Positions 43,354 to 54,800 of a stretch of DNA of 64,000 nucleotides are shown piece by piece. Both the position numbers and the translations under genes were made by a program. This DNA is from Erodium maritimum. Lineage: Eukaryota; Streptophyta; Magnoliopsida; Geraniales; Geraniaceae. The stretch spans positions 67,999,675-68,063,674 of the forward strand of contig OY997594.1 in the NCBI GenBank assembly GCA_963921825.1, written 5' to 3'. The notes under the pieces are model-generated. The model was not told the DNA's origin. It did no database searches and was given only the letters and a program-made list of their open reading frames with translations. The stretch's first letter is position 1. Every line of letters starts with the position of its first letter.

Positions 43354-44802
43354 GAGGAGAAATCAGCTAGAAACTCCTCTTATCCAAAAAACTGTGTGAA
43401 CCAATCCAAGCCACACACACCTAAGATCTAACATTCACCATGATGTCACATCATCACCCCAATTCCACCCAAATTCACGCCACTTTCATCATTTCTCACA
43501 CAAGCAAGGTGATAGCATGGTGCCATGTGGACAATGGTCCATTTTTTTCTTAACCAATTCACTAATTTAATATTTCCCGATTTGTTTGAACTCCGATTAG
43601 CTTCAAACTTGCGCCAATATTTTTCTTTTTCCAAGGGCATTAAATCAAGATCAGTCATGAATATATTTTGAAGCACGAAAATAAAAGGTTATAGTGGGGT
43701 GATAAAAACAATGTTGAGTGTTGATAAATCTTCACTAATAATTTTTTTATATCGGGGTATCAAACTAGTGCTTAGTGTTCATAAAAAAACATGTGATGGT
43801 GTGATAAAAATCATGTTCGATCTTGGAAAATGAGGTGATAAAACTAGTGTTCAGTGTTGATAAACCTAGTGTATATTGTTGATAAACCCAGTGTATAGTG
43901 TTGATAAAAATTACACAGACTTAACTTTTTCTAAAAATCAGCCCCGAAATAAGGGTGATAACCTAGAGTTTAGTGTTGATAAAAAAAACATGTGATGGGA
44001 TGATAAAAACACATGTAATTTAACGATAAACATAGTGTTTACTGTTGATAAAACTAGTGCTTAGTGTTTATAAAAAATATGTGATGATGTGATAAAAATC
44101 ATGTTCGATTTTGGAAAATGAGGTGATAAAACTAGTGTTCAGTGTTGATAAACCCAGTGTATAGTGTTGATAAAAATTACCCAGACTTAACTTTTTTAAA
44201 AAATCAGCCCCGAAATAAGGGTGATAACTTAGAGTTTAGTGTTGATAAAAAAACATGTGATGGGATGATAAAAACACATGTAATTTAATGATAAACATAG
44301 TGTTTAGTGTTGATAAAACTAGTGCTTAGTGTTCATAAAAAAACATGTGATGATGTGATAAAAATCATGTTCGATTTTGGGAAATGAGGTGATAAAACTA
44401 GTGTGCAGTGTTGATAAACCCAGTGTATAGTGTTGATAAAAATTACCCAGACTTAACTTTTAAAAAAAAAATCAGCCCCAAAATAATTTTTTTTCGTGCT
44501 TCAAAATATATTCATGACTGATCTTGATAGAAAGCCCTTGAAAAAACAAAACTAATGGCGCAAGTTTGAAGCCAATCGGAGTTCAAACGAAGCGGGAAAA
44601 ATTAAATTAGTGAATTGGTAAAAAAAAATTTATGATGGTTTTACTAAAAAACCCTTACCACTTACTAAAAAGTGCTGTTTTTTTTTGCAATCAACAAGTC
44701 AACAAATCAATTGCATCTCATTCATCCATTCTTAAAATGAATGCATTGGATTGGTTCACACGGTTTTTACGTTAAGGAGTGATTTCTATTTGATTTTTCC
44801 TC
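43354..44802. mobile_element. Non-autonomous Mutator-like TIR element (1,449 bp)
   Basis: Inverted ends start GAGGAGAAATCAGCTAGAAA and (reversed) GAGGAAAAATCAAATAGAAA. The arms stay complementary for roughly 300 bp, including GTGTGAACCAATCCAA and the TCATGAATATATTTTGAAGC segment. A perfect 10-bp duplication, ACTTATGAGA, flanks it at 43344-43353 and 44803-44812. There is no transposase. The interior consists of tandem repeats. Confidence 0.85.
43690..44480. repeat. Tandem repeats inside the Mutator-like element
   Basis: About three copies of a 266-288-bp unit (marker GTGATAAAAATCATGTTCGA at 43801, 44089 and 44355), itself made of short GTGTTGATAAA-type sub-repeats (TAGTGTTGATAAAACTAGTG). No coding content. 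Confidence 0.8.
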
Positions 44803-44825
44803 ACTTATGAGATATGTAACGGTGG

Positions 44826-46865
44826 TTTTTTTATCGGCAAAATAAATTTAAATTAAAACTTCTTCTAAGGTGAAAGAGAAGTACATGAAAGTCCAGTTAC
44901 ATACCCAAAAATACAAATAACGTAACCAACTATAAAGGGACACTAATGAAAATGACAAGAAGGGTACAACACAAAGAAACCACAACCAAGAGCCTGCCAC
45001 ACAAGGCACTCTGAATACAGCCACAAACATGTCAAAAGACTCCTCAACCCAGAAATACAGAAAAAAAAACCAACACAAAATCTAAAAATCGCACCTACAC
45101 TCCACCTTAACAAACAGAGAACAATAGAAAGCAAAAAGAAGACAACCGCGCACCCAGATATTACCACCAAGAAGCACAAGCAAAGAAACGGTCTGAGTCA
45201 CCGAGAAATGACCACCAAAACGGGTAGACACACTATTGACCTAATCAAAGTTGAACCATACTCCCAGAATCATTAGTAACACTCAATCCTAAAGAGGAGC
45301 AAACTAAAAACGCTGGTGGCCAGGACCACGACCGATAGATACAGATCAGTGATAAACCACCGAGACACACCAATCCAAACAAAAAAAATGAAAGACTTCA
45401 GACCATGGAATAACCTTAAACACTCGCCGGTGGTCAACACCAACACCTATAACCGACGAGCTCGAACACCAAACAACGGGTCGAGAAGAAGCGAAACCAA
45501 TCGAATCAAATGAAAGGAGAGGGAGGGAGAGGAATTACCAAACAAAGATCGAAAATAGTGCCCAAGAAGTCCCCGGGAGGCGAAGCACCAGAATCAACTA
45601 GAGAAGCTCAACAACGATCCACACCCAAAAGTATGTAGAAGCGCGTCCAACGATCGGAGCTAGAACTAGAAACCTCAATGACCCGAGAGAAGCTCCTCCG
45701 TCAAAATCGCGAGAAACAGAGCAAACGATGTAGCTCGCACTTAGCCCTCCAATACCTGAATTCGACAAACACCGAAAAGAGGCCCAAAAAGGTGGAGGAC
45801 CGGTATTTCTATTGAGTACGAGCTTAGAACTCCAAGCCAGCAACAACAAGTCAATACTTCGGAGAAACCAAAACTGGAATGCGTGTTGAGCATTCTGAAA
45901 CCTAAACCGTTAACCCCTCGCCGACCGAAAGCGAGGACCCGAAGAGGAAGGCTTGTAATGATACCGAGCACGATCCATTCCGAACCTAGACAAAGGAGAC
46001 ACCAAAGCCAGCAAGCAGAGCAATAGTCAACTCCGACGGAAAACCACCCAAACACCACACGTCACAAACAAAGTCGGGGATATCCTTTCCCTGGCTAGCT
46101 AGACGACATGACGACAAGAGAAACAACGATCCAACACTCTGGCGAGCAGTACCAACACGAGCTGCCGATGCGCGCTAGAAAGTCTCAACCAACTAGACCC
46201 GAACAGTGGCCCAACAAAGATCCAACCCGACCCGATCTAGGCCTAGATCTGAACTGCTTCAGGCCTAGATCTAAACCGCTCCAGGCCCAGGCCCTCTCAG
46301 AATCAGACCCGCCCTTCTCCACATCCTGCTCGCACCAGACTGAAAGACCCATCCCAAAACTCAGACGAGTTTGTCTGCTCGCCGGAAGCACACAACATGA
46401 TCCGGCCACGGAGGCGGAGTAGGAGACCACTAGAGAAGACCATCTACCAACGAATAGGCCTCCTCCGAACCACTAGGGACGACGTCCCAGATCCGTACCA
46501 ATCAACCAATCAGACGTTCGAAAAGGCGACCCACGACCAGATCTACAATGGGGTTCTGAGGAAGGATAAGCGGCCGCCACATCCTCCGTGCCAGAGGGAG
46601 AAACAGACCAGAAGAAGAGAGAGCAACAGCTGCAGAAAAGTCGTCCACGAGCCACGAACTCCAACAAGACTCCGAGCCAGTCACACAACTGACAAGAACA
46701 ACACCACCTGTAGAACGTACCAAGAAGCCAGATCTGTACCGTCCGACGACCCACGAAGACGAGAGAACTAAAAAAGGGGAGAAGAAGAAGAAGAAGAAGA
46801 AGAGAGGAAGGAAAATGGGCAAGAGAAGCCACCGCCTATAACACTTCAGTTGACCTGGCTCTGGC
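44826..46865 (-). mobile_element. LINE-derived non-autonomous element (about 2 kb)
   Basis: On the minus strand it begins with a pyrimidine-rich, GC-rich 5' part (around 46830-46860) carrying the short frame at 46832-46473, becomes T-rich and ends AAATTTATTTTGCCGATAAA plus an A-run (T-run at 44826-44832, plus strand). Candidate TSD TGTAACGGTGG (44815-44825) and TGTCACCGGTGG (46866-46877), imperfect. The 3' end (TTTGC(T/C)GATAAAAAAA) is nearly the same as that of the element at 6961-8506. No reverse transcriptase. Confidence 0.6.
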
Positions 46866-46877
46866 TGTCACCGGTGG

Positions 46878-47490
46878 AAAGAGGTTGGGCAACGACTGAA
46901 GTTAACCTAGGGTTAACAGAAGTTGATAGAGAAAAGAGTGTTAGAAGTTTAAAATGTAACAGTGTTTATTATATGACAACATATTTACGGTGTATTTTTG
47001 AAACTAAAAAAAAATTCTTGAGAGTTATCATTTGTAATTTGTATTATATGGACGATTTGTACCTAAACATGGCTCGTGTAAACATAAAATTACAAATCTA
47101 AAATACTCTTAACTAATGCTGACGACAGAGTTGAATTTGGTAATGTGGGCGAGTGAATGCTGCGTAAGTGTCATGGAAGGACCGAGCTCATTTTCGAGGT
47201 TCATCAAGTGGTTGAGCTAATAAGTCTCTGTAGCTAGCCTACAGAAGTTGAGAGATGGCCCAGCTGAGTCCATCTGGTTTGGAGGAGCTACACGCCCAGG
47301 CCCATAAAATGGACTCAAAATATTGGCCAGTAAAATAGGCCCAACACCTCTCTCCCCCTTCATTTACTTTTGTTGGTTTCTGTATTTGGTTCTTTAGTTT
47401 TTACTTTCTATTTTTTTTTTCATTTCTGGAATTTGAGGTCCGTGAGAACTTTTTTTTTTTTTTAAATATCTGCGAACTTCAGATGGATGC
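46878..47490. other. Unassigned spacer
   Basis: No gene seen. A purine/pyrimidine-biased run and poly-T stretches occur at 47410-47465. The short frame at 46850-47101 has no recognisable domain. Confidence 0.35.
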
Positions 47491-47503
47491 TTCCTCTAAC
47501 GAT

Positions 47504-48646
47504 CTAGATTAGTAATTAACTATAGTGTTGGCAGGCGTAGCCGCAGCTCTGAAACCTAAGGTTTCAGAGTTTTGCGATTTCCTCTCAAGAAGGATGACAC
47601 CGCCGGTGGATAATCAATGTGATGTGGATGGTGGTTTCGTCGTGGTGTTGTTCAGGAAGCCCACGCCGGAATCAATGGAGAACGAGGGGGCGGCGATCCA
47701 ATCGTGGTATAAACCGACCTCGGAACAGGGGCTCGATCGCGGGGGCTCGGCAAGGGTGCCTGCGACTATGGTGGGGAACCGGCCAGGGGGAGCTCGCATA
47801 CCGGGAAGACAGCGTGGGGATGTGTCGCCGGGGCGAGCCACGGTGAGGTTGATGTCGCCTGTCCATGAACCGGGGCCCCCCCGTGGTCGAGAACGCCGGT
47901 GGTCGCGAGTCCGACGGATGGAGGGAGAGGGTGGCGGCGCCGCAGGGGAAGGAGAATAGGGTTCCAGGTTGTTGGGCCTAGGTCGTGATGGGCCTGGATG
48001 ATGGGGCGGGCAGCGCTGGTCGGGCTGGGCCAGATGGATCATGGGCTGAGGAGGAACCTAGGGTGGGTCGGGTCTGGGATGTTCGGACCAGGTCGGATCC
48101 AATCGGATTGGGGCGGATTTCGAGGAGTTCTCGAAATTATGATGGTGCGTCAAACATAGCAGTGGCGGGGGGCTTCAGGCACCCTCGCCTCGGGGAATGA
48201 TTCCAACAGGGTCTAGGGAGGGGTTGGTCGACAACACCGCCTCCCTAGACGTAAGGTGGCAACGGTTCCGCCGACTGTCGACAAGATGCTCCCCTACCAG
48301 TTCGGGGTCAGCACTCCCGCGTTCAGGAGCCCTACACTTATCAATCAAGGGAGGACGACGCACGTTGACTTACCGGGGGAGCTATCGGTCCACCATCGTT
48401 CAATTATCACCTGGTCTGCTCGACCAGTACTTTATGGTTGGCGCACACTGTATCGGTATTCACGGATGCTACCGCAGTTCACCCCCCGACCGCCTCTATG
48501 CATATGAGCAACATTTACTTCTCAGTATTTATGTTTCGGTTTCTGTTTCTTTACTTTATGAAACTGTAAGGGTATTGTCGCCAGACGGACCCCAACTCTT
48601 ATTATCTTTTTAATAATATTGTCATTTCTCTCAAAAAAAAAGTTGT
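47504..48646 (+). mobile_element. LINE-derived non-autonomous element (about 1.1 kb)
   Basis: Ends in TTAATAATATTGTCATTTCTC followed by an A-run. It is flanked by TTCCTCTAACGAT (47491-47503) and TTCCTCTAAGTAACGAT (48647-48663), a likely TSD differing by a 4-bp indel. The GC-rich body has several overlapping frames on both strands (for example 47525-47959) without any domain I recognise, so I do not call a gene. Confidence 0.6.
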
Positions 48647-48663
48647 TTCCTCTAAGTAACGAT

Positions 48664-49436
48664 GGACAATACCTTAATATGGATTAAAAGGCCGGACAAA
48701 AGATTATATAATATTTTGACCATGCTCAGGTGGGTAAAAAAAACTGAAACCGCTAAAATCAACTATCATCGATCGGAAACCGCACCGGAGAACCCAAAAC
48801 CAGGATCACTGACGGCATTTCCGGTGGAGAGACGATTGAACCGGAAGGTTAACGGTTGACTTCTGGTTCTTGAAACACCAAACTATCGGTTAACCAATCA
48901 AACCAGTATTGTTCATCATATACATGTGGCTTCATAATACCTACCGATCACTCTTCTATGTCACACAGATTGCTAGCATAGAACACGATTTGGCTGTCCG
49001 TTGAAAAATCAACGACTCGTGTCTATTTGATCAAAGAAAGATCCACATCGTCTATTTCATACAATCAAACGATTGCTTAGAGATCACGTGGTGAAGTTGA
49101 TATCAAGTGTCTCTTATCCTCTTTTATCTATTTATTCACCAAGAGAGATGTGTTCTCTTCCACTCATTCGGAACGCAGACTCAAAACCCTACCTCTCTAT
49201 CGCCTCTCACTCCATCCCATCTTCTTTTCCTCTCATGCCACTTCTTCTTCTCCTTTCACCCAAATATCTCTGTCAAAGAGACGAACTACTTTCTTTATGT
49301 AGGATTTTCAGATTATATAATAAATTTAGGTGTATGATTGTGTACTTGTATATTATCGCAAACAATTGAGTGAATATACATAGACTTGTTTTATTTTGCA
49401 TGTTAGATTTAGGTTAGCTTTCTTCATTAGGTATGT
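48664..49436. other. Unassigned spacer before the nested LTRs
   Basis: No gene seen. A pyrimidine-rich stretch at 49100-49290 could be a 5' UTR, and AT-rich, intron-like DNA follows. The solo LTR at 49442 lies inside this AT-rich DNA, which resumes after 55720. Confidence 0.35.
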
Positions 49437-50471
49437 GATTTTGTAAAGACCTGAAATTTTATTGGTCTAAATTGACGGTTTTAAAACGACGGGGTTGGAA
49501 AGCGGAGCGAAAAATTTAAACGAGGGCGAAACAAAAAGGAAAATAAAAAAAAAGAAGAAAAGAGAGAAAATAGAAAAAAGGGAAATGGAGAGGGGCAGAT
49601 TGGGCCAACCTGACTCAGGCCCATTCGCGCGAGCCCAAGTCCAGCACCAGGCCCAGCCCGTCAACCCTCGTGCAACCCTAGCCGAGCGCCTCCTCATCAC
49701 TCGGTTTCACGCGTCCCGAGAAAAGAACCTCCGCCCTCCTCGTTCTTCTCTCTGTGTGTGTGCCCTTTCTCGCTCTTCGCTCCGTCTCGATCTCTCATCG
49801 TCGGGAAGCGTTGCCGGTCTTAATCCGAACCATGCAAGCGCGGGGTCGACACCGGAGCTTCAGATTGTTTCTCCCCCCTCATGTACCCCACCTTCCTTCA
49901 CCCTCTCGAACCAGAAACCCCCCCCCCCTTGCCGTGTGTCTCAGCAAGGTAGACGGAGTACCAACCTCGTGCGTCTTCTCCGACGACCCTCTCTGCCAGA
50001 ATAACCGCAAGCACAAGCCATCTCCTCGGTCGGGCTTCATCTCGACGGCTTCTGTTCCTATGGCGTTGAATCCAACCCAGATCTACGGTAGGATTCGAAC
50101 CCCACCACCACCGCCTTCCTCCGAGCAACCCTGGCGACGCTGCCAGCGGCGGCTGGACCTCACTCAAACCCTAGATCCCACTCGGGCTTCAGGCCTGTTT
50201 CTGAAGCGGGCCGGACAGAGACGCGTGAGCCTTGGGCCAGTTCAGACAAGGCCTGGCTTGGGCCGGGCCAGATCTCAGACTAGGCGGGTCGGATCTGGTC
50301 GGGTCAGGTTCGGACTCGGATCCGGGTCGGACCGGTTTTAGTGTTTGTTTTAAATAAAAAGAAAAACAGTTTAATTAATTTATTAAATTACTTTAAATTG
50401 GAGTTTTGAAGGACTTAAATTGGAACGCGACTAAAGGACTTAACTGTTAAAACTTAGAGGACCGTTGTAAC

Positions 50472-50650
50472 ATCCCGCCGTGCCAGACCCGGGCCCCACG
50501 CGCGACGATGTTAGGCTGCAGCCTAATACACCCCAACCCCTCTGGTGTATTGTCCACAGACAAATACCAACCTAGGTTGTTGGTGAGACTTGAACCCAAG
50601 ACCTCACCCTTTATAGCATTTCCTTGAGTGATGCTATCACCAATTGAGCT
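50472..50650 (-). mobile_element. tRNA-derived SINE (Au-like)
   Basis: Minus strand: a box A-like AGCTCAATTGG at the 5' end (50640-50650) and a box B-like GGTTCAAGTCT (50586-50596), spaced as in a tRNA-derived RNA polymerase III promoter. An unrelated body follows and the 3' end is GGCGGGAT next to TGTTACA. Flanking TGTAAC (50466-50471) and TGTCAC (50651-50656) could be a short TSD with one mismatch. The family name is inferred from the layout only. Confidence 0.6.
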
Positions 50651-51510
50651 TGTCACGCCCCAAATCCGGTTCTAGACCGGACTCGAGACGTAACTTAATA
50701 GAAAGCAAATGTAATAATAAAAGGCATAAAATCAAGTAAGCATCCGGCTTTAATATAGTAAAAAGTATCCATATCACCACTTATAAGTAAGCCTCCAACA
50801 AAAGGGTTTACAAAAGTCATAATAGTTCTTTAACAAAGGTTCAAGACTGCAAAATAAAGACCAACATCTCTAAGCACCCGGACCCCAGAAGCTCCCGAGC
50901 CTCGAGTCCACTAGTCATCACGCAAACCTGTAAAACAGTCATAAATAGACAGGGGTGAGCTTACGCTCAGTAGGGAAAATCAATAACCAGGTCACCCTTT
51001 TTAGTATAACAATTAGGTCTTCACAATTTTAGTGCGGATCTCAAATAAAAATAATTATGAATACGTTGAAAAGTAGGGGTAAAACGAGTGTTTAGCCATC
51101 ATGAAGAGTCAACAATAATCGTAAGAAAATAACGTTAAAAATGCATTCCTTAAATAACCAATAAAGGATAGGATGTTCAGATTAATGCCGTGGGACATGA
51201 AGTCGCCACCCTCCGATCCACAATACTCATTGTGTCATGTCGGATTTTCCCTCGGTCCAGAGGAGACGCATAACGTCGAACTACCGGTAACAACCCCTGA
51301 GGGCGCTTATCATCGGGATTCTCGGAAACGTCTCCAAAGGACCATATGTCATAGGGAACCAAGGTATAGCTCTCGTAGGACGCATACACTTGGGTGAAAT
51401 AACCAGTAACCATCCCCGTAGGGTAAACCGTCCAATTGCCCCGCAGGGGCCGATATCCAATGTTCCGTAGGGTCCGATAATCTATGTCTCGCAGGGTCCA
51501 ATCCGTCGGC

Positions 51511-51700
51511 TATGATACTACCCCACACCGGCACTTCCTTCGGTGTAGGTACCATACCGGATACCGACTATGATACTACCCCACACCGGCGCTTCCTTCG
51601 GTGTAGGTACCATATCGGATACCAAACTATCGGCTTAGGTACTACCCCACACCGGCGTTCTCTTTGGTGTGGGTACCCTATGACACTACCCTACCCGCAA
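51511..51700. repeat. Minisatellite inside the inner LTR
   Basis: About four degenerate units of 44-66 bp with ACTACCCCACACCGGC, TTCGGTGTAGGTACCATA and CCGATA-type phrases (markers at about 51517, 51575, 51641 and 51685). There is no counterpart of this sequence in the LTR at 9719, which has a different sequence in this position. Confidence 0.7.
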
Positions 51701-52565
51701 CGTGGGTGCCATACCGATATAAAAGCTAGCTTAAGGGCTCACAAGTGGGTAACACTCTCAAAAAATCAAGGAACAACCGATGCTTAACGAATCATAATTC
51801 CATCACAACACACCACAAAAGTCAATCACAATCTCACACTTACCATTTACTTACCAACCACGATCAATCGGTTCATCGATCACCTGATCGTACCGCTTGG
51901 CACAACCAGTCATACTCGATTCCCCATTCAATCATTCAATCGTTCAAGAGTCAAGCATTCCATCAAGTACACAATTAAGCAATCAAGCATTCATATTTGG
52001 TTGATTGAATCATCTAGTTGTATTAGACTTTTAACTTATCCGAATTAGGCAACCAAGCATGTGAACCTAGCACGACAACTAATCCGAGGGCTCATCACGA
52101 CCTCTCTACCAGTAAATCAATTCCCAAGTATCGAAAGCAAGTTACACTAGTGATTCACATCCTAAGCATGCTTACTAGACACGTCCGTTTATTCGTAAAT
52201 GAAATACATTTATTCTAGTTATTCGCATCCTATAAGCAAGTCTAGGACCTTTCCGATTTTATTAACCTAATAGGCATACTAGTATTAAAATACTCGAGGA
52301 GTTAGGACTTTCCCTACCTCGTGGTCTTCCTCTGATGACACTCTGCTGTAACGTCGATCAGTCTCTCCTCAGTTCTTCACACGGATACCGGAGTGGTCTT
52401 CGTCTTCTCGAGCGAAGTCCAAACTGGGTTAACAGATAAAAATATCCTAATCAGTCCCGGGATTTGACCATAGTCCTCTGATTTAACAGGTTCGTCTTTT
52501 AATTCATCTGATAGTTCATGAATTATCCAAATTCAATCCAAATTATAAATAATTCTTTAAATTAA

Positions 52566-53450
52566 TTATTTAATTTCATTTCTGACCCGGTTCAGACCCG
52601 GATCCGGCCCAACCCGGATCCAGACCCGGATCCAAACCCTGATACATGCCTGACCCGGTTTTGGTTCTAGACCCGGTCCAAACTCGGTTCGGACCCGAGT
52701 CAGACCCAGTCCAAGGACTTGGGCCTGAATCAAGTCCGGCCCAGTATCTGGCCCGAGCTCCAGTTCCGGCCCAGGAACAGCCGGCCCCAAGGTATCCAGC
52801 CCAGTCTTCCCTCAGGCCCGTAGCCTGACGAGTTCGAGGTTGAGCTCGTTTCAGCTCCGGCGAGCTCGAGCTACTCCGGCCACCCCCACAGTGTCAGGTG
52901 AGGGTCGGAAGGAGAAAGGGAGGCGGAGCAAGGCGTCAGGTGGTGAGGGGAGGAAGGGAAATGGTGATTCTGGCGGCGTGGAGGCTCTCCGGCGTAGGAA
53001 CGTCAGATCTGGCGACGCTCCTCGCCGGCGTTCCTCTCCGACCAGATCTAGCTCAACCGAGCCCCAAAACGTACGATTTCCAGGAAAAGAGAGCGGGGAA
53101 AGGTCGAGAAGGTCGTGGGTAAGCTCACCGTAGCTGATTCTAACGGTGACGGCTCCGACGAGGCTAGATTCGACGGAGATGGGGATTAAGGTTTCGAATC
53201 GAAGCTGGAAGAGGCTGAGATCTCTCTAGCTTCAGTGGGTTTTGTCGTGGGTGGGTAGAAACGGAAGGTGGGGACGGAGAAGAAGGTGTAGAGGAAGGAG
53301 AAGGAGGATGGGGTCGTGATCGGAGAACGAGACGACGAAGTCCGGCGAGGGTTCGTCTGGTTCGTGGAGAGGGAAGACGAAGAGGCGAGCAGCGAAGGTG
53401 AACAGTACACCTCTAGGGTTTCTGCCCCTTTTTTATAGCCTGACCGCGCG
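52566..53450. other. GC-rich U3/R-like part of the inner LTR
   Basis: Contains repeated ACCCGGATCC-type phrases (52577-52640), short frames on both strands and, on the minus strand, a TATA box near 53440 followed by a pyrimidine-rich leader and CGGTGAGCTT, a splice-donor-like string (about 53118-53127). The open frames here are fortuitous and not supported as genes. Confidence 0.4.
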
Positions 53451-54484
53451 ATTGTGTGTGTTGGGCTCGCGTAGTTGGGCCGCGCGTGTGGCGTGAATGG
53501 GCCTGAGCTGGCCCAGACCCGAGCTCGGCCCAAAACTTTTGATTCCCTTTTTTTTTTTTATGATTTTCAACAGCAATTGTTGCACACTTCTACCCTCATG
53601 TTTCGCTTTTCAGAAAACAACCTTTTTTTAAAAAGGTGGGATTTTACAACCGTTATGGACTGGACCGGGACTGATGACCGTCCCTTTTTGTGTAAAACCC
53701 AGGCCTTTACCCCGAGCACGGAGAAGACAGGAGTTAAACCCAGACTTGGACTTCGCCTGAGAAGACCGGAGTTAGGCCCGGACGTCAGCAGCTAGGAGAC
53801 GCAGCAGTTGTGACCGTCTTGAGGTAGGGATTTCCTCGAACCCACTTTATTTCGGACGTACTAGAATGCATATAGGGAAACCTAATAACCGGTTAAAGAA
53901 CTAGTATGCATATAGGATGTGAATAACTAGCATAGACGAATTCAACAGTGAACATTTACGATTCTGTCTTGGGAAATTGCCGTGCTGGTAGAATCGGGCC
54001 ATGTCGCGCCCGTAGGATTGCTTGCTGGATGTATCTGCTTGTGTACTCTGTGATGCTTGAACGGTTAATAAGTGACGAACATGAAAACGAGTAGAATTGA
54101 ACTAGTGATACATGTTGATGATTTGAGTGGTTATTTCCTGTTTCGTTGATAAATTGAACTGGGGATGTTAGGGATCGAATACCGGTTAAGCCGGTGGGGT
54201 TACCACGTGGAGTGTGATGTCGGTAAGTGATGGTAAGTTCGAAGCAGTTGTGAGTGTAATTAAGGGTCAAAACGTATTATATTCGGTGTAACATGTCGTT
54301 GCTTTGTGTGAGCAAGTGTGCCGTGATTGTTATGATGTGAATCGTTGGTTGTGTTATGGTCGGGTGAGTGATAGACCGACGTGATCATGATTGTGGTGGT
54401 GGTACGGTGGTTACCTGTAGTTGTGATTATGATTATGATTTTGATTGTGATTGATCTGGTGATATTTGGTTGAGTTGTGCCCGA

Positions 54485-54800
54485 GAGAGTGTTGTACTTT
54501 CCGATGCGCGGCCGGTAAAGTGTGAGAGATGTACTTTCGTTAGGTGTATCGTACCTTCCAGCGCGCAATCGGTAAAGCGTTGTGGTTGTGATATTGTGGT
54601 TACTTGACAAAGGTGGTTTCCCTACCTTCCGACCGTGAGTCGGTAAAACGTTGTGTCCCGCGAAGAGGTGGTTTCCCTACCTTCCGACTAGCACTCGGTA
54701 AAACGCTATGTTGAGCACCGCGAGAGATGAGGCGCAAAGAGGCGATTTCCTTTCCTTCCGTCGATCGGTAAAATGTTGTGTGTCGCGATGGGGTCGACCG
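54485..54800. repeat. Minisatellite inside the outer LTR
   Basis: Degenerate repeats of TACCTTCCGA(C/T) ... TCGGTAAAACGTTGTG with spacing of roughly 60-70 bp, at least four units (around 54493, 54551, 54622 and 54678, plus a shorter one near 54750). Unit sequence differs from that of the inner LTR. Confidence 0.65.

Larger units (their letters stand above)
50466..53648 (-). mobile_element. Inner solo LTR, opposite orientation, carrying a SINE at its 3' terminus
   Basis: In its own orientation it starts TGTAAAATCCCACC (from 53648) and the LTR 3' terminus GGATTTGGGGCGTGACA lies at 50667-50651. The insertion as a whole is flanked by a perfect 5-bp TSD, ACCGT (50461-50465 and 53649-53653), lying within the outer LTR. 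The 185 bp between 50466 and 50650 are explained by a SINE inserted into the last bases of the LTR. The LTR itself is about 3.0 kb and is related to the outer one and to 9719-12359 through the CTACTGAGCGTAAGCTCACC block (reverse strand, about 50955-50985), the GAGTATGACTGGTTGTGCC block and the promoter-proximal region (TATAAAAAAGGGGC near 53440). Confidence 0.82.

Noticed and set aside
43690..44480. CRISPR-like regularly spaced repeats
   Set aside because: Plant DNA; units are 266-288 bp tandem repeats inside a Mutator-like element, without unique spacers or cas genes.
47525..48613. Protein-coding gene in the 144- or 138-aa frames
   Set aside because: Several overlapping frames on both strands, no domain, and the whole segment is bounded by an A-tail and a TSD typical of a LINE-derived insert.
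50082..50105. tRNA T-arm (GGATTCGAACCCC)
   Set aside because: Isolated string inside the LTR with no cloverleaf around it; a similar string at 57537 is also isolated.
49495..50341. GC-rich overlapping ORFs of 169 and 195 aa
   Set aside because: They lie inside the outer solo LTR, overlap in different frames and show no domain; they are explained by high GC content.
50586..50650. tRNA gene on the minus strand
   Set aside because: Box A- and box B-like strings are present, but no acceptor stem or anticodon arm can be formed; it fits a SINE head.
52566..53533. ORFs rich in Pro/Gly/Asp on both strands
   Set aside because: Made of ACCCGGATCC-type repeats inside the inner LTR; no protein family.
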